A DNA stretch of 64,000 nucleotides from Crotalaria pallida (lineage: Eukaryota; Streptophyta; Magnoliopsida; Fabales; Fabaceae), in NCBI GenBank assembly GCA_037953625.1, contig CM075653.1, positions 8,494,001 through 8,558,000 on the forward strand, given 5' to 3'. Shown piece by piece: positions 9,966 to 21,600 of the stretch (within the stretch, counting starts at the first letter, position 1; every line of letters starts with the position of its first letter). Under the pieces are notes generated by a model. It saw only the letters and a program-made list of their open reading frames with translations, was not told where the DNA came from and made no database searches. The position numbers were made by a program, and so were the translations under genes.

Positions 9966-11545
9966 TGTTGAAAACCAACAAGCGCCCTAACAATCTACTA
10001 GAGGGGGAGGGGTGAATAGGGAAGCATATTACCAATTTTTCGGATATAGTTGAAATGGATGAATTTATACTTACTGGTTTTATATAAAAGTGCTGATTTA
10101 GTGCCGAGCAGAATCTGATAACTGATTATCTATACTGATAATAGATTATCTGATCTCCAGCACACAAAATCATATTTGCAGCAGATTCACATCAAATACC
10201 CTTCAATCGAGTATAAAGTTAGATAAAGTCGACTAAATGATCGGATAATGCAGAAAACAGAAAATATGCAGAAAACAGTAAAGGTATCAGACACAAGAAT
10301 TTTATACTGGTTCACTCTCACCCTTGAGAGCTACGTCCAGTCTCCAGTCCCCCCTAAACCTTAGGGAGCTTTTACTCAGAATCAAATCAATCGGTTACAG
10401 GAATTACAAGTGAACCTCACTCTACCTAACCCTTTCAAGAGTGTATCAAACCCTTGAAATCTACCCCAATTGAATTGATGGCTGAAGAACCTCTTCAGCA
10501 CTTCCACAGTTGGAGCTCTTTGAAACCTTCAAAGACTCCGACGTTTCTTCAAATAACAATGATTACAAAATAGTTGTGGCTCCAAACCGAAACTCAATTG
10601 TGTATTGATCAGAAAGCGAGAAAGCCAATTGAGTATCGATTTAGAAAGGGGATTGACAAGTGAAGATTGAAAATTTTTCGTGTGTAAGAAAGTCTCTGAT
10701 CTGTCTGTCCGTTCTGTCGTTAAGTTGGAGAAGACATCACTCCCCTTTATAATCTCCAGAATCCCCAAGAATCAGGGAGGGAACAGAGTCATCAAGTTAG
10801 GAAAGATTTTGGGAGTAATTGCCTTTCCAACGGTCACTTAGAATCAGATGTGATTTTCAATCAATCCCTTCCTAATTTAACTCAGATGGTATTTAATACT
10901 TACTGATTGATATGCGCTTGATTTAAAGCCTAAGTCTACCACCCACACTCAGAGAAGTAAAACGATTACAATAACAACGGGAGTGAAAGACTTCTGAATG
11001 TTGTTTGATGAAAGAGTTGAACGACGAGCGAGCTCGGCACCTGACTGAACGTCATGTCGAGCTAGGGGACTTGAGTAGAGGAACTGATCACAGTCTGGCC
11101 GAACTGATCTTATGCCGACCATTTAGTATGAGATTATGAGCACCGACTTGCGTCGACCTGAGCCGAGAGCCATCGCTATGCTCATCAATATATTTTACTT
11201 CATACGAGCACTGAGATATGGCCGAGAACCGAGCTCGTCAAAATGATTGACTTCATCAGAGCACTAAGTTGATTCATTTGTCTTCATGAATGGCTGAGAT
11301 CTAAGCTTGTCGGAGTAATTGACTGGCCGAGCATACCGAGCTGATACATTTGACTTCATCAATGGCCGAGATCCGAGTTCATCAAAATAATTGACTGACC
11401 GAGCATACTGAGTTGATACGTTTGGCTTCATCAATGGCCGAGATCCGAGCTCATCAAAATAATCGATTGGCCAAGCATACTGAGCTGATACGTTTCATCA
11501 ATGGCCGAGATGATGAGAAACGATTGTTGATTTTGCATGCTCCCC
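9966..11545 (-). mobile_element. 3' LTR of a Copia retrotransposon (minus strand)
   Basis: Read on the minus strand, this LTR ends in CGCTTGTTGGTTTTCAACA at 9966. Its core promoter lies near 10,745-10,760 (ATTATAAAGGGG). The 12,470-13,264 segment on the plus strand is the same sequence inverted. The U3 part (about 11,200-11,520) contains tandem 72-bp repeats. Upstream on the minus strand lie polypurine runs (AAAAGGGGGAGAAAGG near 11,630, and AGGGGGAGTTTCTG near 11,565) that fit a polypurine tract. The 5' LTR edge is therefore placed only roughly. Confidence 0.65.
11210..11520 (+). repeat. 72-bp tandem repeats in the LTR U3 region
   Basis: About four imperfect copies of a 72-bp unit containing GAGATCCGAGCTCATCAAAA and GAGCATACTGAGCTGATAC. 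The same array reappears at 13,275-13,600. Confidence 0.75.
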
Positions 11546-11949
11546 GAGTGTATGCTCAGAAACTCCCCCTGAATATATGCTCGTAAACCTGTAAAGCTAA
11601 AACAAAAAAGAACAAAACAACACCTTTCTCCCCCTTTTGGCATGATAAAAAAGGAGCCGAAGAATTAAGTATATTGCCAAAAGAGCGGTAACTAAATAAA
11701 ATAGAGGGCAAGCATCTCGGAAAGCATTCTTGAAAAAGATAAATTCTTGCCCTTCTCCCCCTAAAGATAATATTCTTGGAAATACAACCTTTCTCCCCAA
11801 AAGAGAGGTCGAAAACAAATAAGGGGAAACTTTCAAGCTTTTCAAAAGATAAAGAAATATTTGAATGAATAAAAGGAACATGATCAATTTTTCATTGAAA
11901 TAAGACTTTGTTTTGGGTGATTTATCAAATTAAAAACACTGAACTACAA

Positions 11950-12452
11950 TTAGCTTACACTTGATTCATCCAGAATGCCGAGTTCCCTTCTTATATGATA
12001 AAGATTATCTCTCGGCAGGGGTTTAGTAAACACATCGGCTAATTAATTTTCAGTGCTTACAGATTCTATAACACAATCACCTTTTTGAATATGATCTCGT
12101 AAAATATGATGTCTTATTTCAATGTGTTTTGTTTGTGAATGATACACAGGATTCTTAGTTAGATTGATTGCACTTGTATTGTCACATTTGATAGGAATGT
12201 GATCCAATTTTAAGCCGAAGTCCGACAGTTGTTGTTTCATCCAAAGGATTTAAGCACAATAACTACTGGCTGCAATGTATTCTGCTTCAGTGGTGGAAAG
12301 AGCAACACAAGCTTGCTTTTTAGAAAACCAAGACACTAGTGAACTTCCTAAAAGATGACAAGTTCCACTGGTGCTTTTTCGATTAAGCTTGCATCCCGCA
12401 AAATCAGAATCAGAATATCCGATCAAACTAAGATTAGCATCACTAGGATATC
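11950..12452 (-). pseudogene. Copia polyprotein C-terminus (RNase H), decayed
   Basis: The minus-strand translation gives the hallmark Copia RNase H string: YSDSDFAGC, RKSTSGTCH, SWFSKKQ, STTEAEYIAA, CDNTSAINL, SQTKHIEIRHH, and at the end LADVFTKPLPRDNLYHIRREL before a stop at 11950-11952. Two in-frame stops break it, one in place of a Gln just before ILWMKQQ and one just before LADVFTKP. The fragment is cut off at about 12,452, where an inverted LTR starts, so reverse transcriptase, integrase and gag are missing. It cannot be autonomous. Lineage looks SIRE-like from the AAAAGGGGGAGA tract that follows. Confidence 0.85.
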
Positions 12453-12469
12453 AAAGAGCGGATTATAAA

Positions 12470-13264
12470 GGGGATTCTGGAGATTATAAAGGGGAATGAT
12501 GTCTTCTCCAACTTAACGATAGAGCGGACAGACAGATCAGAGACTTTCTTACACACGAAAATTTTTCAATCTTCACTGTCTATCTCTTTTCTAAATCGAT
12601 ACTCAATTGGCTTTCTCACTTTCTGATCAATATACAATTGAGTTTCGGTTTGGAGCCACAACTATTTTGTAATCATTGTTATTTGAAGAAACGTCGGAGT
12701 CTTTGAAGGTTTCAAAGAGCTCCAACTGTGGAAGTGTTGAAGAGGTTCTTCAGCCATCAATTCAATTGGCGTAGATTTCAAGGGTTTGGTACACTCTTGA
12801 AAGGGTTAGGTATAGTGAGGTTCACTTGTAATTCATGTAACCGATTGATTTGATTCTGAGTAAAAGCTCCCTAAGGTTTAAGGGGGACTGGACGTAGCTC
12901 TCTAGGGTGAGAGTGAACCAGTATAAAATTTCTGTGTCTGATACCTTGACTGTTTTCTGCATATTTTTTGTTTTCTGCATTATTTGATCATTTAGTCGAC
13001 TTTATCTAACTTTATACTCGGTTGAAGGGTATTTGCTGTGAATCCGCTGCAAATATGATTTTGTGTGCTGGAGCTCGGATAAACTGTTATCGGTATAGAT
13101 AATCGGTTGTCAGATTCTGCTCAGTACTAAATCAACACTTTTATATAAAACCAACAAGTATAAATTCATCCATTTCAACTATATCCGAAAAATTGGTAAT
13201 ATTGCTTCCAACTACTATTCACCCCCCTCTAGTAGATTGTTAGGCCGCTTGTTGGTTTCCAACA
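12470..13264 (+). mobile_element. LTR fragment of the same Copia family, inverted
   Basis: From GGATTCTGGAGATTATAAAG to CCAACA at 13264 this matches the minus-strand LTR at 9966-10,770 in the opposite orientation, starting just upstream of the TATA box. The U3 part is missing at its left edge. It is followed directly by a primer-binding site, so by structure it is a 5' LTR. Confidence 0.75.
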
Positions 13265-13266
13265 AG

Positions 13267-13278
13267 TGGTATCAGAGC
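13267..13278 (+). other. Retrotransposon primer-binding site (tRNA-iMet)
   Basis: TGGTATCAGAGC, complementary to the 3' end of plant initiator methionine tRNA, lies two bases after the LTR end. It sits at the expected place for minus-strand priming. Confidence 0.8.
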
Positions 13279-13600
13279 ACTAAGTTGATTCATTTGTCTT
13301 CATGAATGGCTGAGATCCGAGCTTGTCAGAGTAATTGACTGGTCGAGCATATTGAGCTGATACATTTGGCTTCATCAATGGCCAAGGTCCGAGCTCATCA
13401 AAATAATTGACTGGTCGAGCATACTGAGCTGATATGTTTGACTTCATCAATGAACGAGATCCGAGCTCATCAAAATAATTGACTGACTGAACATACTGAG
13501 CTGATACATTTGGCTTCATCAATGACCAAGATCCGAGCTCACCAAAATATCCCTGGTCGAGCACCATCAGAGCAACGAGCTGATATATTTGTCTTTATCA
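13275..13600 (+). repeat. Second copy of the 72-bp LTR repeats
   Basis: Directly after the primer-binding site the sequence turns into the 72-bp U3 repeat array, in the same orientation as 11,257-11,520. The join lies inside the shared string TCAGAGCACTAAGTTGATTC. The regular 24-residue period of a 95-residue minus-strand ORF here is only the repeat period. Confidence 0.7.
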
Positions 13601-14005
13601 AAACCTTTCTGATTCTACAGTTTTTACCTCTACCAACTTAATTTTGAAAAACCAAATTAATATTTCTAAATTTTCAGAGATTAATTGTGGTACAGCGTGC
13701 AAAAACATCATAACCTAATTGATAACGACTTCAATAACTATCTCGGTTAATAAAGCTACAAAACATGAATATTATATTAGCATATTCAAGATTCAAACCG
13801 CAAAGAATGAGTTTTTTCGATTTATCTCCTACAACAACTTACCTACTTTAATGAGTTTTTTCAATTCAAACTTGCCTAATCAAATAGTAATTTTTCAATT
13901 CTTATCACTGCATTTTGTACCAAATCATTGATAGGTAAATAAAAACAACTACCTACTTTAATATATTACTGCATTTTGTACCGAATCATTAATAGAGAAA
14001 AAAAA
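13601..14005. other. AT-rich DNA, no gene seen
   Basis: Short AT-rich frames only. TTACTGCATTTTGTACC is repeated at about 13,905 and 13,966. Confidence 0.4.
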
Positions 14006-14013
14006 TACTATTT

Positions 14014-14168
14014 ATCAACAAGGTCCAACACAATTGGCAGATAGCTGAGTTCCTTAAAGGGTTCGATCCTTACCGTAGGTATGAAAAAGACTTTGCTGGT
14101 AGAAGTAAAGTCCACTTAGGTGATTTCTACGTCTCGGAGGGCTGAAAGATACTGCACATAAAAAAAAT
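14014..14168 (+). mobile_element. tRNA-derived SINE
   Basis: It contains a box-B-like GGGTTCGATCCTT and ends in an A-rich tail. TACTATTT occurs on both sides (14006-14013 and 14169-14176) as a probable target-site duplication. The A box (TGGCAGATAGCTGAG) is weak. Confidence 0.6.
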
Positions 14169-14176
14169 TACTATTT

Positions 14177-14708
14177 TCTTCATCCTATTGTCTTGATAAA
14201 AAAATCAAAATTTTTGTCTTAAACTAAAGTAAAAGTTAATACTATTATATATTATATTCATAATTAAATAAGTAAATAAAAACACATTTAATTAAAAAAG
14301 ATATAATAATCAATTAGTTTTTAAAATCATATTATTATTTTCAACTCTAACATGTATTAGTTATAATAATGATATATAAGTTTATGTAATAACAATTTAT
14401 AATTAATAAATCAATCATATATTATACTAAAATAACATTTTCTTATTTTTATTAACTATTTTTTAAAAGATTAACTAATTTAACTTTTACCAAAGATAAC
14501 TAAAGAGCAATAAACGAATAATACATTGAGCAACACAATGTGACAACGAGGGAGAGTGACACGTGCAAGACAAAGGAAAAGGAATAGAAGCACAAGCACT
14601 GGAAGCTGATGCCTGCCCCTTTCTAATCCAGTGGGCAATGTGGCAAGTAGCAGCCAGCTATTTCCTTCGACGTTGACTTCGCACCAACCTCCAATTTTTT
14701 TACTACTA
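14177..14708. other. Intergenic DNA upstream of the PME gene
   Basis: AT-rich to about 14,520, then more mixed sequence (14,530-14,700) that includes GACACGTGCAAG, a G-box-like CACGTG. No ORF is supportable. Confidence 0.4.
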
Positions 14709-15003
14709 CTCCCTCCGGTCCTATATATCGGACATATTCTAGAAACAATCTTTGGTTTTATATATAAGACATTTTATATTTTCTATGTATCATTTATTGC
14801 TTTTTCTCTTTTTTGCCCTTATTAAATGCTTTGACTATTTATGTGTTTTTTGTTGTTCATTAATGAGTGTGAATTTTTCAAGAAAAGTGGAGAGGGTAAA
14901 ATTGTAATGCTACAATATATTCTCATAGAATTCATAAAACTAACTACTTTTCTTGATGCGAGAAATATGGTTAACTATGTCCTATATATAGGACGAGAGG
15001 GAG
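14709..15003. mobile_element. Stowaway-like MITE, family 3 (CCTATATATAGGAC ends)
   Basis: TIRs are CTCCCTCCGGTCCTATATAT and, on the other strand, CTCCCTCTCGTCCTATATAT, flanked by TA. Copies of the same family lie in intron 1 (17573-17858) and intron 2 (21584-21876) of the downstream gene. Confidence 0.85.
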
Positions 15004-15534
15004 TACTAAAAAAACACCACCACGTTACAAGTTAGCTACTCACAACTCACAACTCTCACTCACTTCCACTCCCTCTCCCCCACTTTTTAAAGCATTCTCA
15101 TTTATTTATACAAACAAATATAATACTCTTTCTTTCTTCTTTTACAATTAATTTGAACAACCAACTTCTTATCCATGAATAGGTGAATGTAATTTATTCA
15201 AGTAATGAATTTTTTTTTTTTTTTTGCAAACGAAATAAAAATTTGAATCCAAATCTTATACATATGATAAAAACTTGTCTGAAAGAACTAATCCTATTAT
15301 ACTAAAAAATAATTTGGTCATGAGAAAGTATACATGTTGCTATAACCAAAAGACTAACTTCATATACATTCTTTCCAAAATAAGAGAATTTACAAATTGA
15401 TTACTTTACACTATATATATGAATATAAAATAACATGATTGCATTCTTTCTAAAATGGGAGAAATTACAATTAATTTGGTAATTGAACTTTTTTTTTTTT
15501 TTTACATTATATGAATATGAAATAGCATGATTGT

Positions 15535-15542
15535 TATATAAA
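15535..15542 (+). promoter_or_regulatory. Putative TATA box of the PME gene
   Basis: TATATAAA lies 89 bases upstream of the PME start codon (first base of each is 96 apart). The sequence between is a CT/CA-rich leader without ATG, consistent with a short 5' UTR. The region 15,004-15,530 above it is AT-rich with long T runs. Confidence 0.55.
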
Positions 15543-15630
15543 GTCTACCTTCTACTATACTAGTGCATAACTGAAACCAACTAACAACCCCTTACAATAA
15601 CTCACTCACTCCCTAACCTCACAAAAAACA

Positions 15631-18600
15631 ATGGAGTTGGATAGGTTGGGACCCTCCGATCCCGGCGGCTCCTCCCGCCGCTCCACCGCCCCTCTCAATA
15701 AACCAACCACCACTTCCTCCTCCTCCTCGTCATCATCAACAAGTAGCAAGAAAAAACTCATTCTCCTCACATCCCTCGCCGCTGTCTTAATCATCGCATC
15801 CGCAATCTCCGCCGCTCTCTTTGTCGTCAACCACTCCCGCGCCGCCCCAAATCAAAACTCACCGGACCTCCTCCGCGGCAAACCCACTCAAGCAATCTCA
15901 AAAACTTGCAGCAAGACTCGGTTCCCCACTCTATGCATCAATTCCCTCCTCGAGTTCCCGGGCTCCACCACCGCCACCGAACGCGACCTCGTCCACATCT
16001 CCGTCAACATGACCCTCCTCCACGTCACCAATGCATTCCTCGCATCCACCGCCATCATCATCCCCGATTCGGAAACGATGACAACAACGGCAACAACAAC
16101 ACCATCAATAGCAACAACGACTGACCCGCTCCTGCGCGCTGCACACCAGGACTGCCTCGAGCTGCTGGAGGAGTCCGTGGACGCGCTGGCGCGGGCCCTC
16201 ACATCGGTCGCGCCATTCTCAACAACTACGACAAATGTTGAGAGAGGCACGACCGATGATGTGATGACGTGGCTCAGCGCCGCGCTCACAAACCATGACA
16301 CGTGTGCCGAGGGGCTCGAGAACACGACCGGGACGGTTAAGGAGCAGATGGTTAATAATTTGAAGGACTTGTCGGAGCTCGTGAGCAATTGTCTCGCGAT
16401 ATATTCGACTAGCAGAATCGATGATGGCGACGAGCTTTCCGGCGTTCCGATACAAAATAAGATGAGAAGATTATTATTAACGGAGGAGAATAATAATAAT
16501 TTAAATTTTCCGAGATGGTTGAGTAAAGGAGATAGGAGATTGTTGAGTTTGCCGGTAGAGGAGGTGCAAGCGGATATAGTTGTATCCAAGAATGGCAACG
16601 GAACAGTGAAGACAATTGGTGAGGCGATAAAGAAAGCGCCAGAGCATAGTAATCGTCGGTTCATAATTTACGTGAAAGCTGGAAGGTAAATAAGTGAATC
16701 ATTTACTTCTATTTTGGTAATTTCATTATCTTTGATAGAGTAACTCTTTTGTTTCTTTATATGTTTAAGGTACTAGCTCCGGTATTTACTTTAATAGTAT
16801 ATTTTTTGTAGGATTTTTTTTTTCCTATTCGTATGATTTTATTATAATTTCAATAACATTTATTCCCTCATTATAAAAAAAATAACATTTATTCCCTCTT
16901 ATCCTATATACGGAGTACAAGATTTTTAATTATTTATTCCCCCGATTAATAGGATTGAGCAGATAAAAAGTATTATATAGATAAAGATCTTTGTGAAAAG
17001 AAATAATTAATTGTTATAGAAAATTGGTATATGATTTTATAGACAGGGACAAAATTAGGTATAGAGATAGAGGGAGTAATTTTTTTTTTTCACACAAACA
17101 CATATTTAGTCAATACATTGTAAAATTCTAATAATAATTATAATGATAGTTTAAAAAAAATTGTCAAAAATTTACATTTCCTATATTATTAAAAATAATA
17201 ATTATTTTTTTGGATATTATTTTTATTAAAATATAAGAGAAAGTACTAATATTTAATTTGTGTTACAATTTACTACTCCTTTTGTTTCGGATGACCTTTT
17301 AACTTTTGAAAAACGTAAAAGTAGGAGTAGTTTCTAATCATTATTCCTTTTTATTACAGCACTGTTACTCTAATAATGTGATATGATTACTTATAAAGGA
17401 AGTAATTTCTATTCAGTTGAGGTGTGCATTTAGATGGTTTTTTTGGGTACATATTTAGATGTTTTCTTTCCGTGTAAAGCTTTGGAAAAGTGATTCTTTA
17501 TTCGAATAGAATTTGATCCCTTAAGAAAAAAAATTCAATCTTTTAAGGCAAGTGTTTATTTTTTAAATAATACTTCCTCCGGTCCTATATATAGGACATA
17601 TTCTAGAAGCAATCTTTGGTCCTATATATAAGACATTTTGTATTTTCTATGCATCATTTATTATTTTTTTTCTCTTTTTTGCCCTTATTAAATGCATGTG
17701 TTTTTTGTTGTTCATTAATGAGTGTGAATTTTTCAAGAAAAGTTGAGAGGGTAAAATTGTAATGTTACAATATATTCTCATAGAATTCATAAAACTAATT
17801 ACTTTTCTTGGTCCAAGGAATATGGTTAAGTATGTCCTATATATAGGACCGGAGGGAGTATTATTTTTAATTATTATAAAAAAAAGTACTTTTTTAGTGC
17901 TGTTTTTATATACTAGTGTTTATAAAATAATAGTAGTATTTAATAAGGACTAAATTACCGGAATATTTTGTGAAGAGCATTGAAAATATGAACTATTTCA
18001 GAAACTTTATACGAATGTCATGCCTGATGACTGATATTACAATTTTCATAATAAAAAAAAAAGATTTTCGTAAAAAAAGGGTGATATTACAACAACTAAA
18101 TTACAAAAAAAAAGTAAAATTAAAAGAAATTTGACTTTTAATTGATAAATTTAATTAGGATATGCCTCAAATAAAAATGTTTGTAAAGTTAGCTTTACTT
18201 GTTTTTAAAAGGTTTGTTATTGCCTCTAAAATTTAAATAAATTTCTTAAGTTGTAAGAATCCTCCATACTCCGTATTTGTGTGTTTTCTGTAAAGTGCAC
18301 ACTTTTTACGCTCTTTTTCGAGGTAACGAACATTGCACTTTTTAGAATCATTTATTGTTTTCAGTAATTCACTAACTGCATAATTGAAGTGACGGTGATA
18401 TGATTTGAACAATGGAAAAAGGGAAGCACGGTCGGTGATGAGTTATTATCGTCCCTTGCATGCATATTCTCATCTGTAATCATGTGAGTGTTTTGACTTT
18501 GATCATGAAATTTTCTCTGATCTTCTGCTATGGTCTGTATTGAATAAAATAGTATACGTACATAGAATATTTTCACGCCTCACTCCACGTTAACTCATTT

Positions 18601-21600
18601 GGGCATTAAACAAAATTATTACAAAATTATTACCGTATTACTCCGTTTCAGAAAATTTGACCTTTTAGGACTGAACACACATATTATTGTAGGTATTATG
18701 TATAATATGTCCAAAATATGCTTATTTAATCTTTAATGAAAATTGTAGTAGTATTTAATTTTTATTAGTAAATGTGTTTATTAATTAATGTACAGTGATC
18801 TAGAGATGATAAAAGTAGAATTAATGAGGAGTAAGAGAAATGATTGAATGAAAAATTAAAATTAAAAAAAAAATATGTTTGTGTATTGAAAATGTAAAAG
18901 AGCAAATTTTGTGAAACAAGAAAAAAAGCCTAAGGGAATATATTTTATTGATCTAAATCACAAGTGTACTATTGCTATATTAATCGAAGATATGTTTTTG
19001 GATTTTTATTATAATAAAAAATAATCAAAATTATATTTATTAAAAAAATTATTTGAATGTATTTAGTTTTCTTAAATTCATAAAAAATATAGCTATTTTA
19101 AAAAAAGTTGTATTGGGAATGAAACAAAAATTAAATAAAATCATTATTTTTTAAAAAAATATTTTTGGAATAATAATTATATTAGGAATAGAAAGTTAAT
19201 TAACTTTTTCTTATATTTGAGACCAAAATGAATATATCTTGTTTCTTTTGAATCACAAACCGGAAAGAGTAATCTTATTAATTGAATATATATAGTAGAA
19301 CCATCATGGTTCAAGCAATATTTTATTATTTTTTTAATCCCTCAATTGATTGTCAAATGGAGAAATTTGTTAATATGATTTTTTTAACCAATAAACCAAA
19401 AATTAATAATGTTTTTTTTTTTTAAATGTTAATGGAATACTAGCTAACAGATATAGTAAAAGATATGAAAAGCATGAGCACTAACTTTTGGATATGGTGG
19501 AATTTTTAGGTATGAAGAGAATAACTTAAAGGTTGGGAAAAAGAAAACCAATCTAATGTTTTTAGGTGACGGGAGGGGCAAAACGGTCATCACAGGGCGA
19601 AAAAGTGTTGCTGATGGCATGACGACATTCCACACCGCTTCCTTCGGTATATTCCTCTTCACTCTGCTATACTTATTGCTTCTGTCTATGTTTGCCCTTT
19701 TTTGTTTTTTAAAATGAAAATACTCAAAATAGGTTTTCTTTTCACATCTTAAATAAAAATATAGTCACTGCGAGGAGTATAATACAGAATAAATTATTAA
19801 CACATCCTAATTATTGGACAAGCCAGCGAGGAGATTAGTTACTGCGGTTGGCGATGGACACTCCGGTTATGGACAAAAAATTAAAGAGATAACAAATACT
19901 ATCTCATATTTAAATTTTAAAAAAAGGCAAATACTAACAAATATTTTTAAAATCTTTGCTAAGTAACTAAAAATAATAAATATATAATAGAAAATGTAGT
20001 TTTTTTTTCACAAAAAAAAATGTAGTTTTTGAGATTTTCGAAATATAAGATAATATTGTCTTATTATAATTTTTCTATTTTTAATAGTCTTAACAAATGG
20101 CCTCAAAAGCCTTCAAAGAAATATTTTTTTTTTGGTTGCCTACCCGGTTCCCTAAGGTACTACCTAGGTAGGTCCGGATTCGACGACCCTGGTCGCGTGC
20201 CTGGCTATGGCAGGTGAGTCTCCCAACATGATTAACAAAATATTTAAAAAAAATAAAAACTCTACCTATTTTAGCGATGATGGAATGGAACAATTCACAT
20301 GCCCTGTTTTGTTTTGTTTTTTGTTTTTCTAAACAAAGCTAGCATTTTGATCGTGATATGTAATGTTATCAGTACGTGTATGCATTATTGTGCCGAAAAT
20401 TGCGATTACACATGTAGATGTTTGTAGGTTAGGTCCTGTCTTTACAAAGTCCAAACTTTCTAAATCACTAAAGTAAACAATACTTGGTCAATTCTAACTC
20501 TTACACTGAGCAATAATTATTAGGTGGACAAATAAACTTCGTGAACGCAATTCAAATAATTTTCTCCTACAAGACTTCGTGAACGTGCATGCTTAATTAC
20601 TCTAACTGCAATTCAAGTCATATTTACAATTTTTTGATATATTATTTTTATTAATAACTTAGAGTTCTTGATTCAAAATTTCAATTTATTTCTTTTTTTC
20701 TTTACGAGTATATTACAAATAAAGTGTAAAGCATAGTAGAAGAATTTGATATTTCTTTTTCACCCAAAAAAAGTAATTGAATAGTAAAACACTTTTCTTT
20801 TATTATTTTTAAATTTTTTTATTAAAAAAGGGGTGGTTGAAATTTTATTATTTCAATTTTCAACATTTAAAATATGTCATTTTAACAAACACATCTACCT
20901 ACAATGTATTCATCAATTTGATATCCAGTATATATTTGATAACCAGTATATTTTTGTATTATGTTACAAAAAAAAGTTTTTGGCATTACTTGGTTATTGG
21001 AGTTTAAAGTAACCTGACTCAATGGTCATTAGTGTCTCTTATGTTACACTTTAATTAAAGCGAGGGGCTGCAAGAATCTTACGCATTCTCTGCCTTCATC
21101 AAAAGAAAGTATCATTCACTACTTGACTTTTATTATAGAGAGTTACTTTTCAGCCCTCACCCATTATTTTTGTCTCTTGAACTCCATTTTCTTTCGCCTC
21201 TTGAGAGACGGAAGTGTAAAATTAATGGCTTTTCCGCCTCATGAGGCGAACAACAAAAAATATTACACTTCCGTCTCTCAAGAGGTGGAAGAAAATGAGG
21301 TTCAGAAATAATGGGTGGGGGCTGAAAAGTAACTCTCTTATTATAATATGGATTCTGCTTTGATAATGTACATAAATTATTTGGTGGTTTGGGACCAATA
21401 TATTTAATCCCAAATCACAAAATAAATAATTTATTGGTAATGCAAGTGTTGTAACCATTGGATGAGTTGAACAATATTTGTGCTTTGCAGCACATCAAAA
21501 TAAAAATACAAAACTACTAATGTTAAAAACCGAAAGCGTCCTTAGAATTTTTATGATCGCCAGTTCTTTTTCTATTTTTTTTACTCCCTTTTGTCTTATA

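Larger units (their letters stand above)
16686..19509 (+). other. Intron 1 of the PME gene
   Basis: Bounded by AAG|GTAAATAAG and TTTTTAG|GTATGAAG, splitting an Arg codon after two bases. It contains a family 3 MITE (17573-17858), a family 2 MITE (about 18641-18936) and AT-rich filler. No ORF in it continues the protein. Confidence 0.9.

Noticed and set aside
13280..13567. 95-residue repetitive minus-strand ORF
   Set aside because: Its 24-residue period is simply the 72-bp LTR repeat read in frame.
15888..16664. 258-residue minus-strand ORF
   Set aside because: It is the antisense shadow of PME exon 1, whose GC-rich codons leave the other strand open; no protein motif.
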